Source: Candidatus Avidehalobacter gallistercoris (GTDB lineage Bacteria; Bacillota; Dehalobacteriia; UBA4068; UBA4997). Taken from it: a DNA stretch of 43,253 nucleotides. The notes beneath the pieces were generated by a model that saw only the letters and a program-made list of their open reading frames with translations, made no database searches and had not been told where the DNA came from. The position numbers were made by a program, and so were the translations under genes. The stretch spans positions 1-43,253 of the forward strand of contig DVMH01000017.1 of assembly GCA_018715045.1 (NCBI GenBank). Reading direction: 5' to 3'. Of this stretch, positions 16,141 through 24,419 are shown piece by piece (positions within the stretch are counted from its first letter, which is position 1; every line of letters begins with the position of its first letter).

Positions 16141-16160
16141 TTTTTAAGGAGGAATTGACA

Positions 16161-17519
16161 ATGACTATGCACAAAAACGGCAAGCGTCTGCTTGCTATTC
16201 TGTTGACGGCGCTGCTTATGCTGGCTATGCCGCTTTCGGCCTGGGCGGCGGTTAACCAAGTGTCGTCTACCAGCAGCAATGCAAAAGATGAGAGCATTTC
16301 CGTTAACAAGACTCAGCTGCAAAGCGGTAAGATCAATCTGAGCAATATCCAGATGACAGGCGAGAAAAGTGATAAGTTTATCATGATCGAAAAATCGGCG
16401 ATGGAATATGCCGCCCAGCAGGGCTTAAACGTTGGCGTCAGCACCAACTATATGTCGGTGAGCTTCCCGGCGTCGGCAGTGGTGAATTCGGCGGAATGGA
16501 AACAAGCGGCCACCCGCAGTACCACATTCAGCTTTATTATGGAGATTGACGATGATTATGGCGTGAGCCTTGCTCAGGCGCTTTCTGCCACCGCGCAGGG
16601 GCAGCTGGGATGCACCAGCGTTTCGTCCGACGGCTTGGGCTTTGAGTTTTACTTCCGTGGCGCCAACCAGAGTTATACTTATATTTACAAGTTGGCCGAG
16701 GATATGACGCTGAGCTATAATTACACGGTGAATTACCGTGGCGCCACCCGCCGTCCGGCGGAAAAATCGCTGGCGTTGGTGTGGGCTGATATTGACAAGA
16801 AGCTTGCGTCCACCAAGGTGACCAATGTGCTGCTGGAAAGCAGGGTGGATCTGACCAACCAGACGGTTACGGTGAAGACGCCCTATACCTGCGGCGCTTA
16901 TGTGCTGGTGGGGCAGACCAATGCTGACAATACCCAAACGACGCTTGCCGGCAGCACCAATAATCCAGCGCTTACCGGCGAAGTGAATACCAACGGCGTG
17001 CCGGGATGGGCTGCTGCCAATGTGGCGCAGATGCAGGCGGCCAAAGTTGTCTCCAGTGATTTGAATGGCAAAAATTTCAGCGCTCCCATCAGTCGGGCGG
17101 AATTTGCAGCGTATATCGTGCGGCTGCTCGGCGTGACAAGCGAGACGGCCACCAATCCTTTTAAGGATCTGAACACCGGCAATCCGTATTACAACGAAAT
17201 TCTGGCGGCCAGCAAGGCTGGTTTGGTGGCAGGGCGTACGGCTACTGCATTTGAGCCGGACGCCAATATTACGCGGCAGGAAATAGCGGTTTTGTTCAGC
17301 CGGGCGATGGCTTATGCCCATGCTGACATTTCTACCGATTTAACGAAACTGAATCAGTTTGCCGACGCGAAAACCATCGGCGATTGGGCGAAAAACAGTG
17401 CGGCCATCTGCGTGAATGCAGGCCTGGTCGCTGGGCGGGAAAATGGTTTTGCACCTCTTGAGAATACCAGCTGGACGGAAGCTGTAGTGATGCTTTCCCG
17501 CCTGAGCGGGCTGCTGTAA
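16161..17519 (+). CDS. Secreted protein with C-terminal SLH triplet
   Basis: The 452-residue protein has a signal peptide (about 1-29, ending SAWA). An N-terminal domain of about 250 residues follows with no motif I recognise; it is rich in Ser, Thr and Asn and beta-like, including a TTFSFIMEIDDDYGVSLAQA stretch. Three C-terminal SLH repeats are at about 280-330 (ISRAEFAAYIVRLLG), 338-395 (FKDLNTGNPYYNEILAASKA, ITRQEIAVLFSRAM) and 398-450 (FADAKTIGDWAKNSAAICVN). The triplet should attach it to the wall polymer. The ATG at 16161 lies eight bases after AAGGAGG; TTG at 16155 is too close. It has its own strong promoter, so it may be an abundant surface protein. Confidence 0.87.
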   Translation: MTMHKNGKRLLAILLTALLMLAMPLSAWAAVNQVSSTSSNAKDESISVNKTQLQSGKINLSNIQMTGEKSDKFIMIEKSAMEYAAQQGLNVGVSTNYMSVSFPASAVVNSAEWKQAATRSTTFSFIMEIDDDYGVSLAQALSATAQGQLGCTSVSSDGLGFEFYFRGANQSYTYIYKLAEDMTLSYNYTVNYRGATRRPAEKSLALVWADIDKKLASTKVTNVLLESRVDLTNQTVTVKTPYTCGAYVLVGQTNADNTQTTLAGSTNNPALTGEVNTNGVPGWAAANVAQMQAAKVVSSDLNGKNFSAPISRAEFAAYIVRLLGVTSETATNPFKDLNTGNPYYNEILAASKAGLVAGRTATAFEPDANITRQEIAVLFSRAMAYAHADISTDLTKLNQFADAKTIGDWAKNSAAICVNAGLVAGRENGFAPLENTSWTEAVVMLSRLSGLL

Positions 17520-17621
17520 ACGGCGGAAGGAGAACAGTGCGTTCTGCAAACTGTTGATGATAAGCTTGTTACAAGCTGACTGTGGTAAGAAAAATTGTGT
17601 TAACAGAAATGGGAGGTTGGC

Positions 17622-19625
17622 GTGACCCGGACTTTACAGAATAAAATGCGCCCTCTGCTCTATCTGGCGGTGGCGCTGGGCGTTATTGCCTCGCTTATCG
17701 TGGGGGTTGAGCGTTGGCAGCTGGAGCAGGCGAACCGCGCGACGTTGCTTTCGCTGGAATGGGGGCAGTTTAAGGATGTGGCGGCCAGAAATGGTTATAC
17801 CGCCGAGGAGGCGCTGCAATATTTCTGGCAAGCAGACGAGGAAAACCCGCTGTTTTCCGGCGTGGTATATAAGGAGCCGACGCTTTACGACTGGCAGAAT
17901 GGCGGTTATCTGCAAATTGTCACTGGCGCTCAGCTGCTGAACGATATGCGGGCGGGTGACTGGCAGACAGCGGCGGACTTTGCGCTGGACAATAATCATA
18001 ACTACATTCTGCTTTACGACGAGGAAATGCAGCAGCGGGTATATCAGCATTTGCAGTACAAAACCTCGGCGCAGAACAGTCTGCATGAGTTCCGCGCAGG
18101 TGATACGCAGCTTTTTGCGGTTGAGACGACTTATCCCTACACTGATCTGATCGCTTTTGGTATTGGCTTTGGCGAGGATGATTTGGAGCTGATTAAGCAA
18201 TATGGGCTTGATCTGGTGGTGCAGGTGAGAAGCTGGCCTAAGGTAGACGAGGAATCACTGGAGTTCGTGTTCGGAGGTTTGAAAGATCTGGATATTCAGG
18301 CGGCCGGCTTTAACGATCCCGAGCTTCCCGGCGTGACCCAGAACGATTGGGCAGATGTGGCGAAGCAGATGGCGGAGGTGTTTAAGCAGCACGATCTGCC
18401 AACTGCATATATTGAGTTTTATCAGCAGTCTGGGCTGGAGACGTTTGCCCGGATGATGGATTATGATATGGTACGCGTACATCCGGTGTCGGAATCAGAG
18501 CTGTTGAAGCTTTCTGATACCCGTGTGCAGGAACGATTTGCTCTGGCAGCCAGTGAGCGGAGCATGGGCGTTTTAATGTTGCGTCTGCGCCCCAGCCAGA
18601 GTCTGGATGAGGCGGCGGCCTATGTGAGTGCGGTGCGTGACGCGGTGCAACTTAAGGGCGTGGCGACCGACCGCATGACTGTGGTGCCGGATATGCAGGT
18701 GCCTGAGTGGTCGCTCTCGCTGGTTCTGCTGTCTGTGTGGGCGGGCGGCGTGTTGCTGCTGCTGCGCTTTGATATGAAAAAGGCGGCGTGGCTGCTGCCA
18801 GCGATTGCACTGGTTGCGGCCGCTGGGCTGCTGGCATTGGGCAAGGCGTATATTGTGCAGAAATTGATAGCGCTGGCGGCGGTGATCATATTCCCATTCC
18901 TCGGAGTGGCCAGCGTGGCCCGCGAGGAGGGGCGGACGTTGCCGGCGGCAGTTCTGGCGCTGTGCCGTATGACGCTGATCTCGTTGATCGGCGCAGTGTT
19001 GGTGATTGGCTCTCTGTCAGAAAAATCCTATATGTCGGCTATAAATACGTTCAGCGGCGTGAAAATCGGACAGCTTGCGGTGTTGTTGCTGCTGATGATT
19101 TATCTGCTGTATAGGTTGGCAAGCGACCATGGCGGTGTGAAATATCTTTTGGTGGGTTTTTGGCGGTTGATGCAGAAAAAGGTGACGATCGGCCTGGTGC
19201 TGCTGGGCGTTCTGGCGGCTGGTCTATTGCTGTTCTATATGATTAGGACTGGCAACACTACGGTGGGCATTTCCGATATGGAGCGCGCTTTCCGTGCCTT
19301 TTTGGACAAAGTGCTTGTGGTGCGTCCACGCACTAAGGAATTTATGTTTGCGCACCCCATTATGCTGGCCATACTATACTTTGGCTATCGGCGGCAGCTA
19401 TGGCCTTGTGTGCTGTTGGGGGCGATCGGGCAGGTGAGCTTGGTGAACACGTTTGAACACTTGCACACGCCCATCATGATATCGCTGTTGCGTACAGCCA
19501 ACGGTCTGGCGCTGGGTCTGCTTATCGGCGTGGCGCTGGTGCTGGTTCTGAAGTATTTGGGCGGATGGCTGCTGGACAAAACGCGGGCGATTGCCGAGTT
19601 GGCTGAGGCGGAACAATATGACTAG
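17622..19625 (+). CDS. DUF5693-type polytopic membrane protein of unknown function
   Basis: The 667-residue protein has one N-terminal transmembrane helix (about 11-29) and an extracytoplasmic domain of about 330 residues that includes a regular alpha/beta stretch (for example FGIGFGEDDLELIKQYGLDLVVQV). Eight or nine transmembrane helices follow from about residue 365 to the end. It resembles the uncharacterised Bacillota proteins annotated DUF5693, often encoded beside csaB. The start is GTG, five bases after GGGAGG. Its last codons overlap the csaB start by eight bases, so the two are translationally coupled. The position points to a job in making, flipping or modifying the pyruvylated wall polymer, but no enzymatic motif supports a specific reaction. 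Confidence 0.7.
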   Translation: MTRTLQNKMRPLLYLAVALGVIASLIVGVERWQLEQANRATLLSLEWGQFKDVAARNGYTAEEALQYFWQADEENPLFSGVVYKEPTLYDWQNGGYLQIVTGAQLLNDMRAGDWQTAADFALDNNHNYILLYDEEMQQRVYQHLQYKTSAQNSLHEFRAGDTQLFAVETTYPYTDLIAFGIGFGEDDLELIKQYGLDLVVQVRSWPKVDEESLEFVFGGLKDLDIQAAGFNDPELPGVTQNDWADVAKQMAEVFKQHDLPTAYIEFYQQSGLETFARMMDYDMVRVHPVSESELLKLSDTRVQERFALAASERSMGVLMLRLRPSQSLDEAAAYVSAVRDAVQLKGVATDRMTVVPDMQVPEWSLSLVLLSVWAGGVLLLLRFDMKKAAWLLPAIALVAAAGLLALGKAYIVQKLIALAAVIIFPFLGVASVAREEGRTLPAAVLALCRMTLISLIGAVLVIGSLSEKSYMSAINTFSGVKIGQLAVLLLLMIYLLYRLASDHGGVKYLLVGFWRLMQKKVTIGLVLLGVLAAGLLLFYMIRTGNTTVGISDMERAFRAFLDKVLVVRPRTKEFMFAHPIMLAILYFGYRRQLWPCVLLGAIGQVSLVNTFEHLHTPIMISLLRTANGLALGLLIGVALVLVLKYLGGWLLDKTRAIAELAEAEQYD

Positions 19626-20679
19626 AAAAATTCTGCTTTCCGGCTATTACGGCTTCAACAATGCTGGCGATGAGGCGGTACTGGCGGCGCTGGTGCAGCT
19701 TTTGCGCCGGAATTTATCGGATATTGAAATTGTAGCGTTGTCCGCTGCACCGAATGAGACAGCGGAACGGCTTAACATCAGGGGGATCGATCGCTGGAAC
19801 GGTGCAGTTTTAAAAAAGGAGTTGGACAGGGCGGCGTTGTTTTGCAGCGGCGGCGGCAGCCTTCTGCAAGATGTGACCAGCGTCCGCTCAGTATACTTTT
19901 ATACTTCGCAGATCATGCAGGCGCGGCGGCACAATGTGCCGGCTATTGTGCTGGCGCAGGGGCTGGGGCCGCTGAAAACTGCCCCGGGGCGCTGGCTGGT
20001 TAAAAAGGCTCTGAAGCAGTGCCGTTTTCTTTCCTGGCGGGATGCTGATTCCTGTGCTCTGGCTGGAAAGCTGGGCTTGGGCAGTGTGCCGAATTATCAG
20101 GTGTGTGATCCAGTGCTGCTTTGGGAGCAGTCAGATGTTGCCGATGGCCCCAGAGCAGAGATTTATTCGAATCGTGTGGTGATGGCGCTGCGGCCTTGGC
20201 CGGGGCTGGCTTGTGACGAGATCGTCCGGCTTGTCCGCCATCTTTCTGCGGCGGGGCGGGAGGTTATCTTTCTGCCGTTTTACTGCAAGGCCGACGGCAG
20301 CGGTGAGGACGAGAAGCTGGCGGCGGAACTGAACGAACGACTTGGTTCGGACGCGGTTGAGGTGCGGCACCCGCATACGCCGGAGGAAGCGATGCAGGAG
20401 ATTGCCTGTGCGGGTTTTCTTTTGGGTATGCGGCTGCATTCACTGATCATGGCGGCGGCGCGGGGCGTTCCTTCGGCTGCTATCAGCTATGACCCAAAGG
20501 TAACTGCTTTTGCGCAGGCGGAGGGAATACCTTTGCTTGACGGCGGTGTGAAATTTCAGGCGGAAGCGGCGGCAGAAGCTGTGGCTGCGAATATCGGCAA
20601 GCGTTCGTCTGGCCGCAAAGAAGCATGGCAAACGGCTTGGCAGCCAGTGCTGGCGGAAATCGAGAAGATTTTGCGATAA
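19618..20679 (+). CDS. csaB: Polysaccharide pyruvyl transferase CsaB
   Basis: CsaB adds ketal-linked pyruvate from phosphoenolpyruvate to a wall polysaccharide, creating the ligand of SLH domains. The 353-residue protein begins with the family signature RKILLSGYYGFNNAGDEAVLAAL. It contains CSGGGSLLQDVTS and IVLAQGLGPL, and in the C-terminal half FLLGMRLHSLIMAAARGVPS with the conserved MRLH segment, then AISYDPKV. Length is normal. The ATG at 19618 lies inside the end of the DUF5693 gene; an upstream in-frame start at 19591 would lengthen the overlap and spoil the N-terminus. Together with the SLH proteins this makes pyruvylation-dependent anchoring likely. Confidence 0.93.
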   Translation: MTRKILLSGYYGFNNAGDEAVLAALVQLLRRNLSDIEIVALSAAPNETAERLNIRGIDRWNGAVLKKELDRAALFCSGGGSLLQDVTSVRSVYFYTSQIMQARRHNVPAIVLAQGLGPLKTAPGRWLVKKALKQCRFLSWRDADSCALAGKLGLGSVPNYQVCDPVLLWEQSDVADGPRAEIYSNRVVMALRPWPGLACDEIVRLVRHLSAAGREVIFLPFYCKADGSGEDEKLAAELNERLGSDAVEVRHPHTPEEAMQEIACAGFLLGMRLHSLIMAAARGVPSAAISYDPKVTAFAQAEGIPLLDGGVKFQAEAAAEAVAANIGKRSSGRKEAWQTAWQPVLAEIEKILR

Positions 20680-20757
20680 AGACATTGATAAAACTTTCTG
20701 CTTCATGGAGCATTATTATTGATGTCTGCGTATGAAAATTATTATTGAGAGTATTTT

Positions 20758-22296
20758 ATGGCAAAAAATATTTTGAAAGCGACCGGCGTGGTGCTAGTGA
20801 TGAATTTGGTGGTGAAGCTGCTGGGTTTCCTGCGGGAGACCAGTTTGGCCAACGCCTTTGGCGCCTCCGATCTTTCTGATGCGTACCTTTCGGCTTATAC
20901 CATACCGTACTTTTTGCAGGCGATATTGGGCTATGCGCTGGTGACGGCGGTGGTGCCGACACTGACCAAATATCTGGTGGAGGGCGACCGTGAGCAGGCC
21001 GACCACGTGGCGAGCGCGCTAATCAATCTGACGGCGCTGCTGCTGACCGTAATTACGGTGTTGGGCATTTTGGTCTGTGACTGGCTGGTAAAGCTGCTGG
21101 CGCCCGGATATGAGGTGGAGCAGGCGGCGCTGACGGCAACTCTGGCGCGTATCATGTTCCCATCAGTGGTGTTCATGGGCGTGGGCATGGTGATAACCGG
21201 CATTTGCAACGCGCACTACCGTTTTGCTGTGTCGGCCTTTGCGCCCGGGATGTCAAACATTATTATTATCATTGCTCTGCTGTTTTTCAGCTCGGCCTAT
21301 GGTATTTGGGGCGCTGCGTGGGGCACATTGCTTTCCTTTGTAGGCTTTATGCTGATCCAGCTGCCGGTGTTGTGGCAAATCAAATTCAAGTACAGACTGG
21401 TGTTCGATTATAAGCACCCGGCGGTGCATCAGGTGCTGGCGCAAATTGGCCCGATTATTCTCGGCGTGGCGGTGAACCAGATTTATTTTGCGATCAACCG
21501 TATTTTTGCCAGCTGGTTGGCTGAGGGCACCATTTCCAGCATTAATTACGCCAATAAGCTGATGATGCTGCCGATGGGTATATTTGTGGCAGCGGTGGCC
21601 AATGCGATCTATCCGGCGCTTTCTGAGTTCTCGTTGAAAAAAGACCGCAAAAGCCTGGCGTCCACGATGAAAGGTGGGCTGGTATCCGTAATGCTGGTGG
21701 CGACGCCAGCGGCTGTGGGGTTGGCAATACTGGCTGAGCCGATCATTGAGTTGCTGTTTGAGCACGGCGAGTTTACACATGAATCGACTCTTGCAACGGC
21801 GTTTGCGCTGGTATGCTTTACCGTTGGCTTAATGCCGATGGCGGCGAACATGATCATCACCCGTGTTTTTTACGCGCTGGAAGATGTGAAGACGCCCGTT
21901 AGGATTGGCGGGCTTTCGATCTTGATGGATATTGTTCTCTCGCTTTTGCTGTTCAGACTGCTGGCTTACGGCGGGGGCGGTTTAGCGCTGGCCAATTCGC
22001 TGGCGGCTCTTCTTGGCTGCCTGCTGATGTATTATTATCTGAAATTTAAAGCTCTGCCGGAGCTCTCCGGGGAGACCATGTTGCCGTCTCTTTTGAAAAT
22101 TGCGGCGGCGTCAGCCGGCATGGGGTTGGCTGTTTGGCTGATTGTCGGGCTGATACCCGGAGGCGCGCTTACGAAAGTGGGCGCGGGGGTGCTTGCCGGC
22201 GCTGTTGTATACGCTGTGCTGGTGCTGCTGTTGCGCGTACCGGAGACGGAGCTTTTTCTTAACAAATTCAAGCATAAAATTCTGCGGCGGAGGTAG
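20758..22296 (+). CDS. murJ: Lipid II flippase MurJ (MviN family)
   Basis: MurJ flips lipid-linked peptidoglycan precursors across the membrane. The 512-residue protein has about 14 transmembrane helices. Family motifs include LGFLRETSLANAFGASDLSDAY at the N-terminus (the Arg is essential in E. coli MurJ), RIMFPSVVFMGVGMVITGI, SSINYANKLMMLPMGIF and ELLFEHGEFT. The ATG at 20758 has only a weak GAGAG upstream. It sits between csaB and a WecA/TagO-type gene that starts four bases after its stop. In this setting it could flip a wall-polymer intermediate instead of, or besides, lipid II. Confidence 0.9.
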   Translation: MAKNILKATGVVLVMNLVVKLLGFLRETSLANAFGASDLSDAYLSAYTIPYFLQAILGYALVTAVVPTLTKYLVEGDREQADHVASALINLTALLLTVITVLGILVCDWLVKLLAPGYEVEQAALTATLARIMFPSVVFMGVGMVITGICNAHYRFAVSAFAPGMSNIIIIIALLFFSSAYGIWGAAWGTLLSFVGFMLIQLPVLWQIKFKYRLVFDYKHPAVHQVLAQIGPIILGVAVNQIYFAINRIFASWLAEGTISSINYANKLMMLPMGIFVAAVANAIYPALSEFSLKKDRKSLASTMKGGLVSVMLVATPAAVGLAILAEPIIELLFEHGEFTHESTLATAFALVCFTVGLMPMAANMIITRVFYALEDVKTPVRIGGLSILMDIVLSLLLFRLLAYGGGGLALANSLAALLGCLLMYYYLKFKALPELSGETMLPSLLKIAAASAGMGLAVWLIVGLIPGGALTKVGAGVLAGAVVYAVLVLLLRVPETELFLNKFKHKILRRR

Positions 22297-22299
22297 GCT

Positions 22300-23349
22300 G
22301 TGGTTAGATTGTTTTGCGCCTGTTTGTTGGCGCTGGCGGTGGGGCTTATTATGACCCGCGCGGCCAAAATAATCGCGCTGAAATTGGGCGTGGTGGATAA
22401 GCCGGACGCACGCAAAGTGCATCAAGGGTTGATTCCCCGCATGGGGGGGCTGGGCATATATTCCGGCTTTATGGCGGGCGCGGTGTTTTATGTGTGCTCG
22501 CACCCTAATTTAGCGTTTAGCGGGGATATTTTGGGACTGCTGCTGGCGGCCAGTATCGTGTTTGCCACCGGACTGTTGGATGACGTGAGAAGTATCCGCC
22601 CAACGACCAAGCTCTTAGGGCAACTGGTGGCGGCGCTGGTATTTGTGGGCTTTGGCGGTTATGTAAAATTTTTCAGTAACCCGTTCGGTGGTGACATCAT
22701 CTTTCTCGATTATCTGGGCATACCGGTGACGATACTCTGGCTGGTGGGCATCAGCAACGCGGTGAACCTGATCGACGGGCTGGACGGCCTGGCAGGCGGT
22801 GTGAGCATTATTTCCGCCTGTACGATGGCGGTGGTATCGCTTTCGCACGGGTATTATATGCCAGCGGCGCTGCTGTTTATTCTGGCGGCGTCAACGCTTG
22901 GTTTTCTGCGCTATAATTTCAGCCCGGCCAGCATTTTTATGGGTGATTCCGGCTCGCTGACATTGGGCTTTATTTTAGGCGCTATCGCCATCATGGGATT
23001 TTCCAAGGGCGCTACCATTGTGACGCTGGTGATTCCGGTTTTGATTTTAGCGATACCGATTTTTGACACGTTTTTTGCCATTGTGCGGCGGCTGATCGAG
23101 CATAAACCTGTTATGCAGCCGGATAAGGGGCATCTTCACCACCGCTTGCTCGCGATGGGTCTTTCGCACAAACAAACTGTGCTGATAATCTATGCTATCA
23201 CCATGTTCATGGGCTGCATTGCAATACTGACGGCATTGCTGCCAGCGTGGGTGACAACGCTGCTTCTCGCGGCGGCGCTTATCGTGCTGTTTTTCGGTGC
23301 GCACCATTTGGGCATATTGCGTATAGGTGGCGACAAGCCAAAAAATTAG
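22300..23349 (+). CDS. Undecaprenyl-phosphate sugar-1-phosphate transferase (WecA/TagO-type)
   Basis: The enzyme transfers GlcNAc-1-phosphate, or a similar sugar phosphate, from a UDP-sugar to undecaprenyl phosphate and so starts wall-polymer synthesis. The 349-residue protein has about ten or eleven transmembrane helices and the MraY/WecA signatures: VDKPDARKVHQGLIPRMGGLG, GLLDDVRSI (the Asp pair), NAVNLIDGLDGLAGGVSII, IFMGDSGSLTLGFILGA and the HLHHRLLAMG loop. The start is GTG, four bases after the murJ stop, showing coupling. It is the likely first step of the pathway containing the WecG/TagA enzyme at 7863. Confidence 0.92.
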   Translation: MVRLFCACLLALAVGLIMTRAAKIIALKLGVVDKPDARKVHQGLIPRMGGLGIYSGFMAGAVFYVCSHPNLAFSGDILGLLLAASIVFATGLLDDVRSIRPTTKLLGQLVAALVFVGFGGYVKFFSNPFGGDIIFLDYLGIPVTILWLVGISNAVNLIDGLDGLAGGVSIISACTMAVVSLSHGYYMPAALLFILAASTLGFLRYNFSPASIFMGDSGSLTLGFILGAIAIMGFSKGATIVTLVIPVLILAIPIFDTFFAIVRRLIEHKPVMQPDKGHLHHRLLAMGLSHKQTVLIIYAITMFMGCIAILTALLPAWVTTLLLAAALIVLFFGAHHLGILRIGGDKPKN

Positions 23350-23380
23350 GCGAAAATTGCGGAAAACCGCCAAAAGAATA

Positions 23381-23409
23381 TTGAAAAAAACCGGGCATTA
23401 CTATATAAT
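23381..23409 (+). promoter_or_regulatory. SigA-type promoter of the SH3b-arsR pair
   Basis: TTGAAA (23381-23386), a 17-base spacer and a perfect TATAAT (23404-23409), about 60 bases before the GTG start at 23473. Confidence 0.75.
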
Positions 23410-23472
23410 AAAAAGATAGAGAAAAGACGCAGCGCGTCCGCTTTGGCGCCTGCTTTGTAAGGAGGATTTATT

Positions 23473-23961
23473 GTGCCAAGACCCAACGCGAAAGGTAAAG
23501 CCGCCATTCTCATTATCGCGGCGTTGATATTTGTTGTTATAGGCTTCGTTTGCGGGCAGATGGCAAAAGCCCTGAACACGCTGCCCGGTAATGCCGACGA
23601 CCCGGTAGCGACGCAAAGCTATGTGGAGACTACGGTGGGTGAAAGGCTGGCCGATTTGGCGACGCGCATTGAGGAGCTGGAGGCTGAGGTAGCGACGCTT
23701 AAGGGCGGCAGCGCTGCGGCTAATCCGGGAACAACAACCGACCCGGGTACAACAACCAGCCCTAACACGTCAACCACGAACACAACGCTGACTATTACCG
23801 GCAGCACAGTTAATGTGCGCAGCGGCCCGGGTACTGACTATGCCAAGGTAGCCTCTGTCAGCAAGGGCGATAAGGTAACCAATCTGGGCGCTGAGGGCGA
23901 TTGGTACAAGGTGCAGGTGGGCAACGTCACCGGGTATATTTCGTCCGCTTACGCGCAGTAA
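23473..23961 (+). CDS. Membrane-anchored SH3b domain protein
   Basis: The 162-residue protein has a short basic N-terminus, one transmembrane helix (about 10-30), a coiled coil (about 48-76, ERLADLATRIEELEAEVATL), a Thr/Pro/Gly linker (about 80-100) and one bacterial SH3 domain (about 104-161). The SH3b motif is TVNVRSGPGTDYAKVASVSKGDKV, ending GYISSAYAQ. Such domains bind peptidoglycan cross-bridges. The start is GTG, seven bases after AAGGAGG. It has a strong promoter of its own and is followed three bases later by the ArsR-type gene, apparently in the same transcript. Confidence 0.8.
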   Translation: MPRPNAKGKAAILIIAALIFVVIGFVCGQMAKALNTLPGNADDPVATQSYVETTVGERLADLATRIEELEAEVATLKGGSAAANPGTTTDPGTTTSPNTSTTNTTLTITGSTVNVRSGPGTDYAKVASVSKGDKVTNLGAEGDWYKVQVGNVTGYISSAYAQ

Positions 23962-23964
23962 GCC

Positions 23965-24306
23965 ATGGCAGGGAATGGAAAGTCCTGCTGTCCGGTGGAG
24001 AAAGTTCGGGCAGCGCAGGTGCCGGACGCGGATATTCAGGAAATGTCTTTGATGTTTAAGATGATGGCAGATCCCACGCGCCTGCGGATAATTAACGCGC
24101 TGATGACGTCGGAGATGTGCGTCTGCGATTTGGCCGACGCGCTTGCTATGTCGCAGTCTGCAGTGTCGCACCAGTTGGCGGCGTTGCGCAGCAACCGTCT
24201 GATCAAATTCCGTCGTGACGGCAAGCAGATTTATTATTCGCTGGCTGACGCGCATATCCGTCTGCTGTTCGACCAATGTCTGACCCACGCGCGGGAAGAT
24301 GAATAG
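23965..24306 (+). CDS. ArsR/SmtB-family metal-sensing repressor
   Basis: These winged-helix dimers leave DNA when metal binds. The 113-residue protein has a Cys8-Cys9 pair in its N-terminal arm, EMCVCDLADAL (Cys52, Cys54) in helix 3, the recognition helix SQSAVSHQLAALR and the wing RRDGKQIYYSL. The C-terminal helix holds Asp95, His97, His108 and Glu111 with exactly the D-x-H-x10-H-x2-E spacing of the SmtB alpha-5 zinc site. So ligands for both classic sites, thiolate and alpha-5, are present, as in CadC-type sensors of Cd, Pb or Zn. No cation exporter is adjacent, so its target is unknown. No clear ribosome binding site is seen; it may depend on coupling to the SH3b gene three bases upstream. 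A terminator follows. Confidence 0.88.
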   Translation: MAGNGKSCCPVEKVRAAQVPDADIQEMSLMFKMMADPTRLRIINALMTSEMCVCDLADALAMSQSAVSHQLAALRSNRLIKFRRDGKQIYYSLADAHIRLLFDQCLTHAREDE

Positions 24307-24316
24307 GCAAAAGTTG

Positions 24317-24349
24317 ACCCCGCTGATCAGCACGATCGGCGGGGTTTCT
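24317..24349 (+). terminator. Terminator after the arsR-type gene
   Basis: ACCCCGCTGATC (24317-24328) pairs with GATCGGCGGGGT (24334-24345), 12 pairs with one G-U and loop AGCAC. The T-run is short (TTTCT). Confidence 0.75.
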
Positions 24350-24419
24350 GTATGCTTGCCTTAACGGCACATTCTGTGTGTCATGGTATAAAATGACAGT
24401 GATAGGGAGGGGATGGGGT

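Noticed and set aside
20680-20757. Promoter between csaB and murJ
   Set aside because: TTGATA and CATTAT are present but the spacing of 20 bases is too long; the genes may be co-transcribed.
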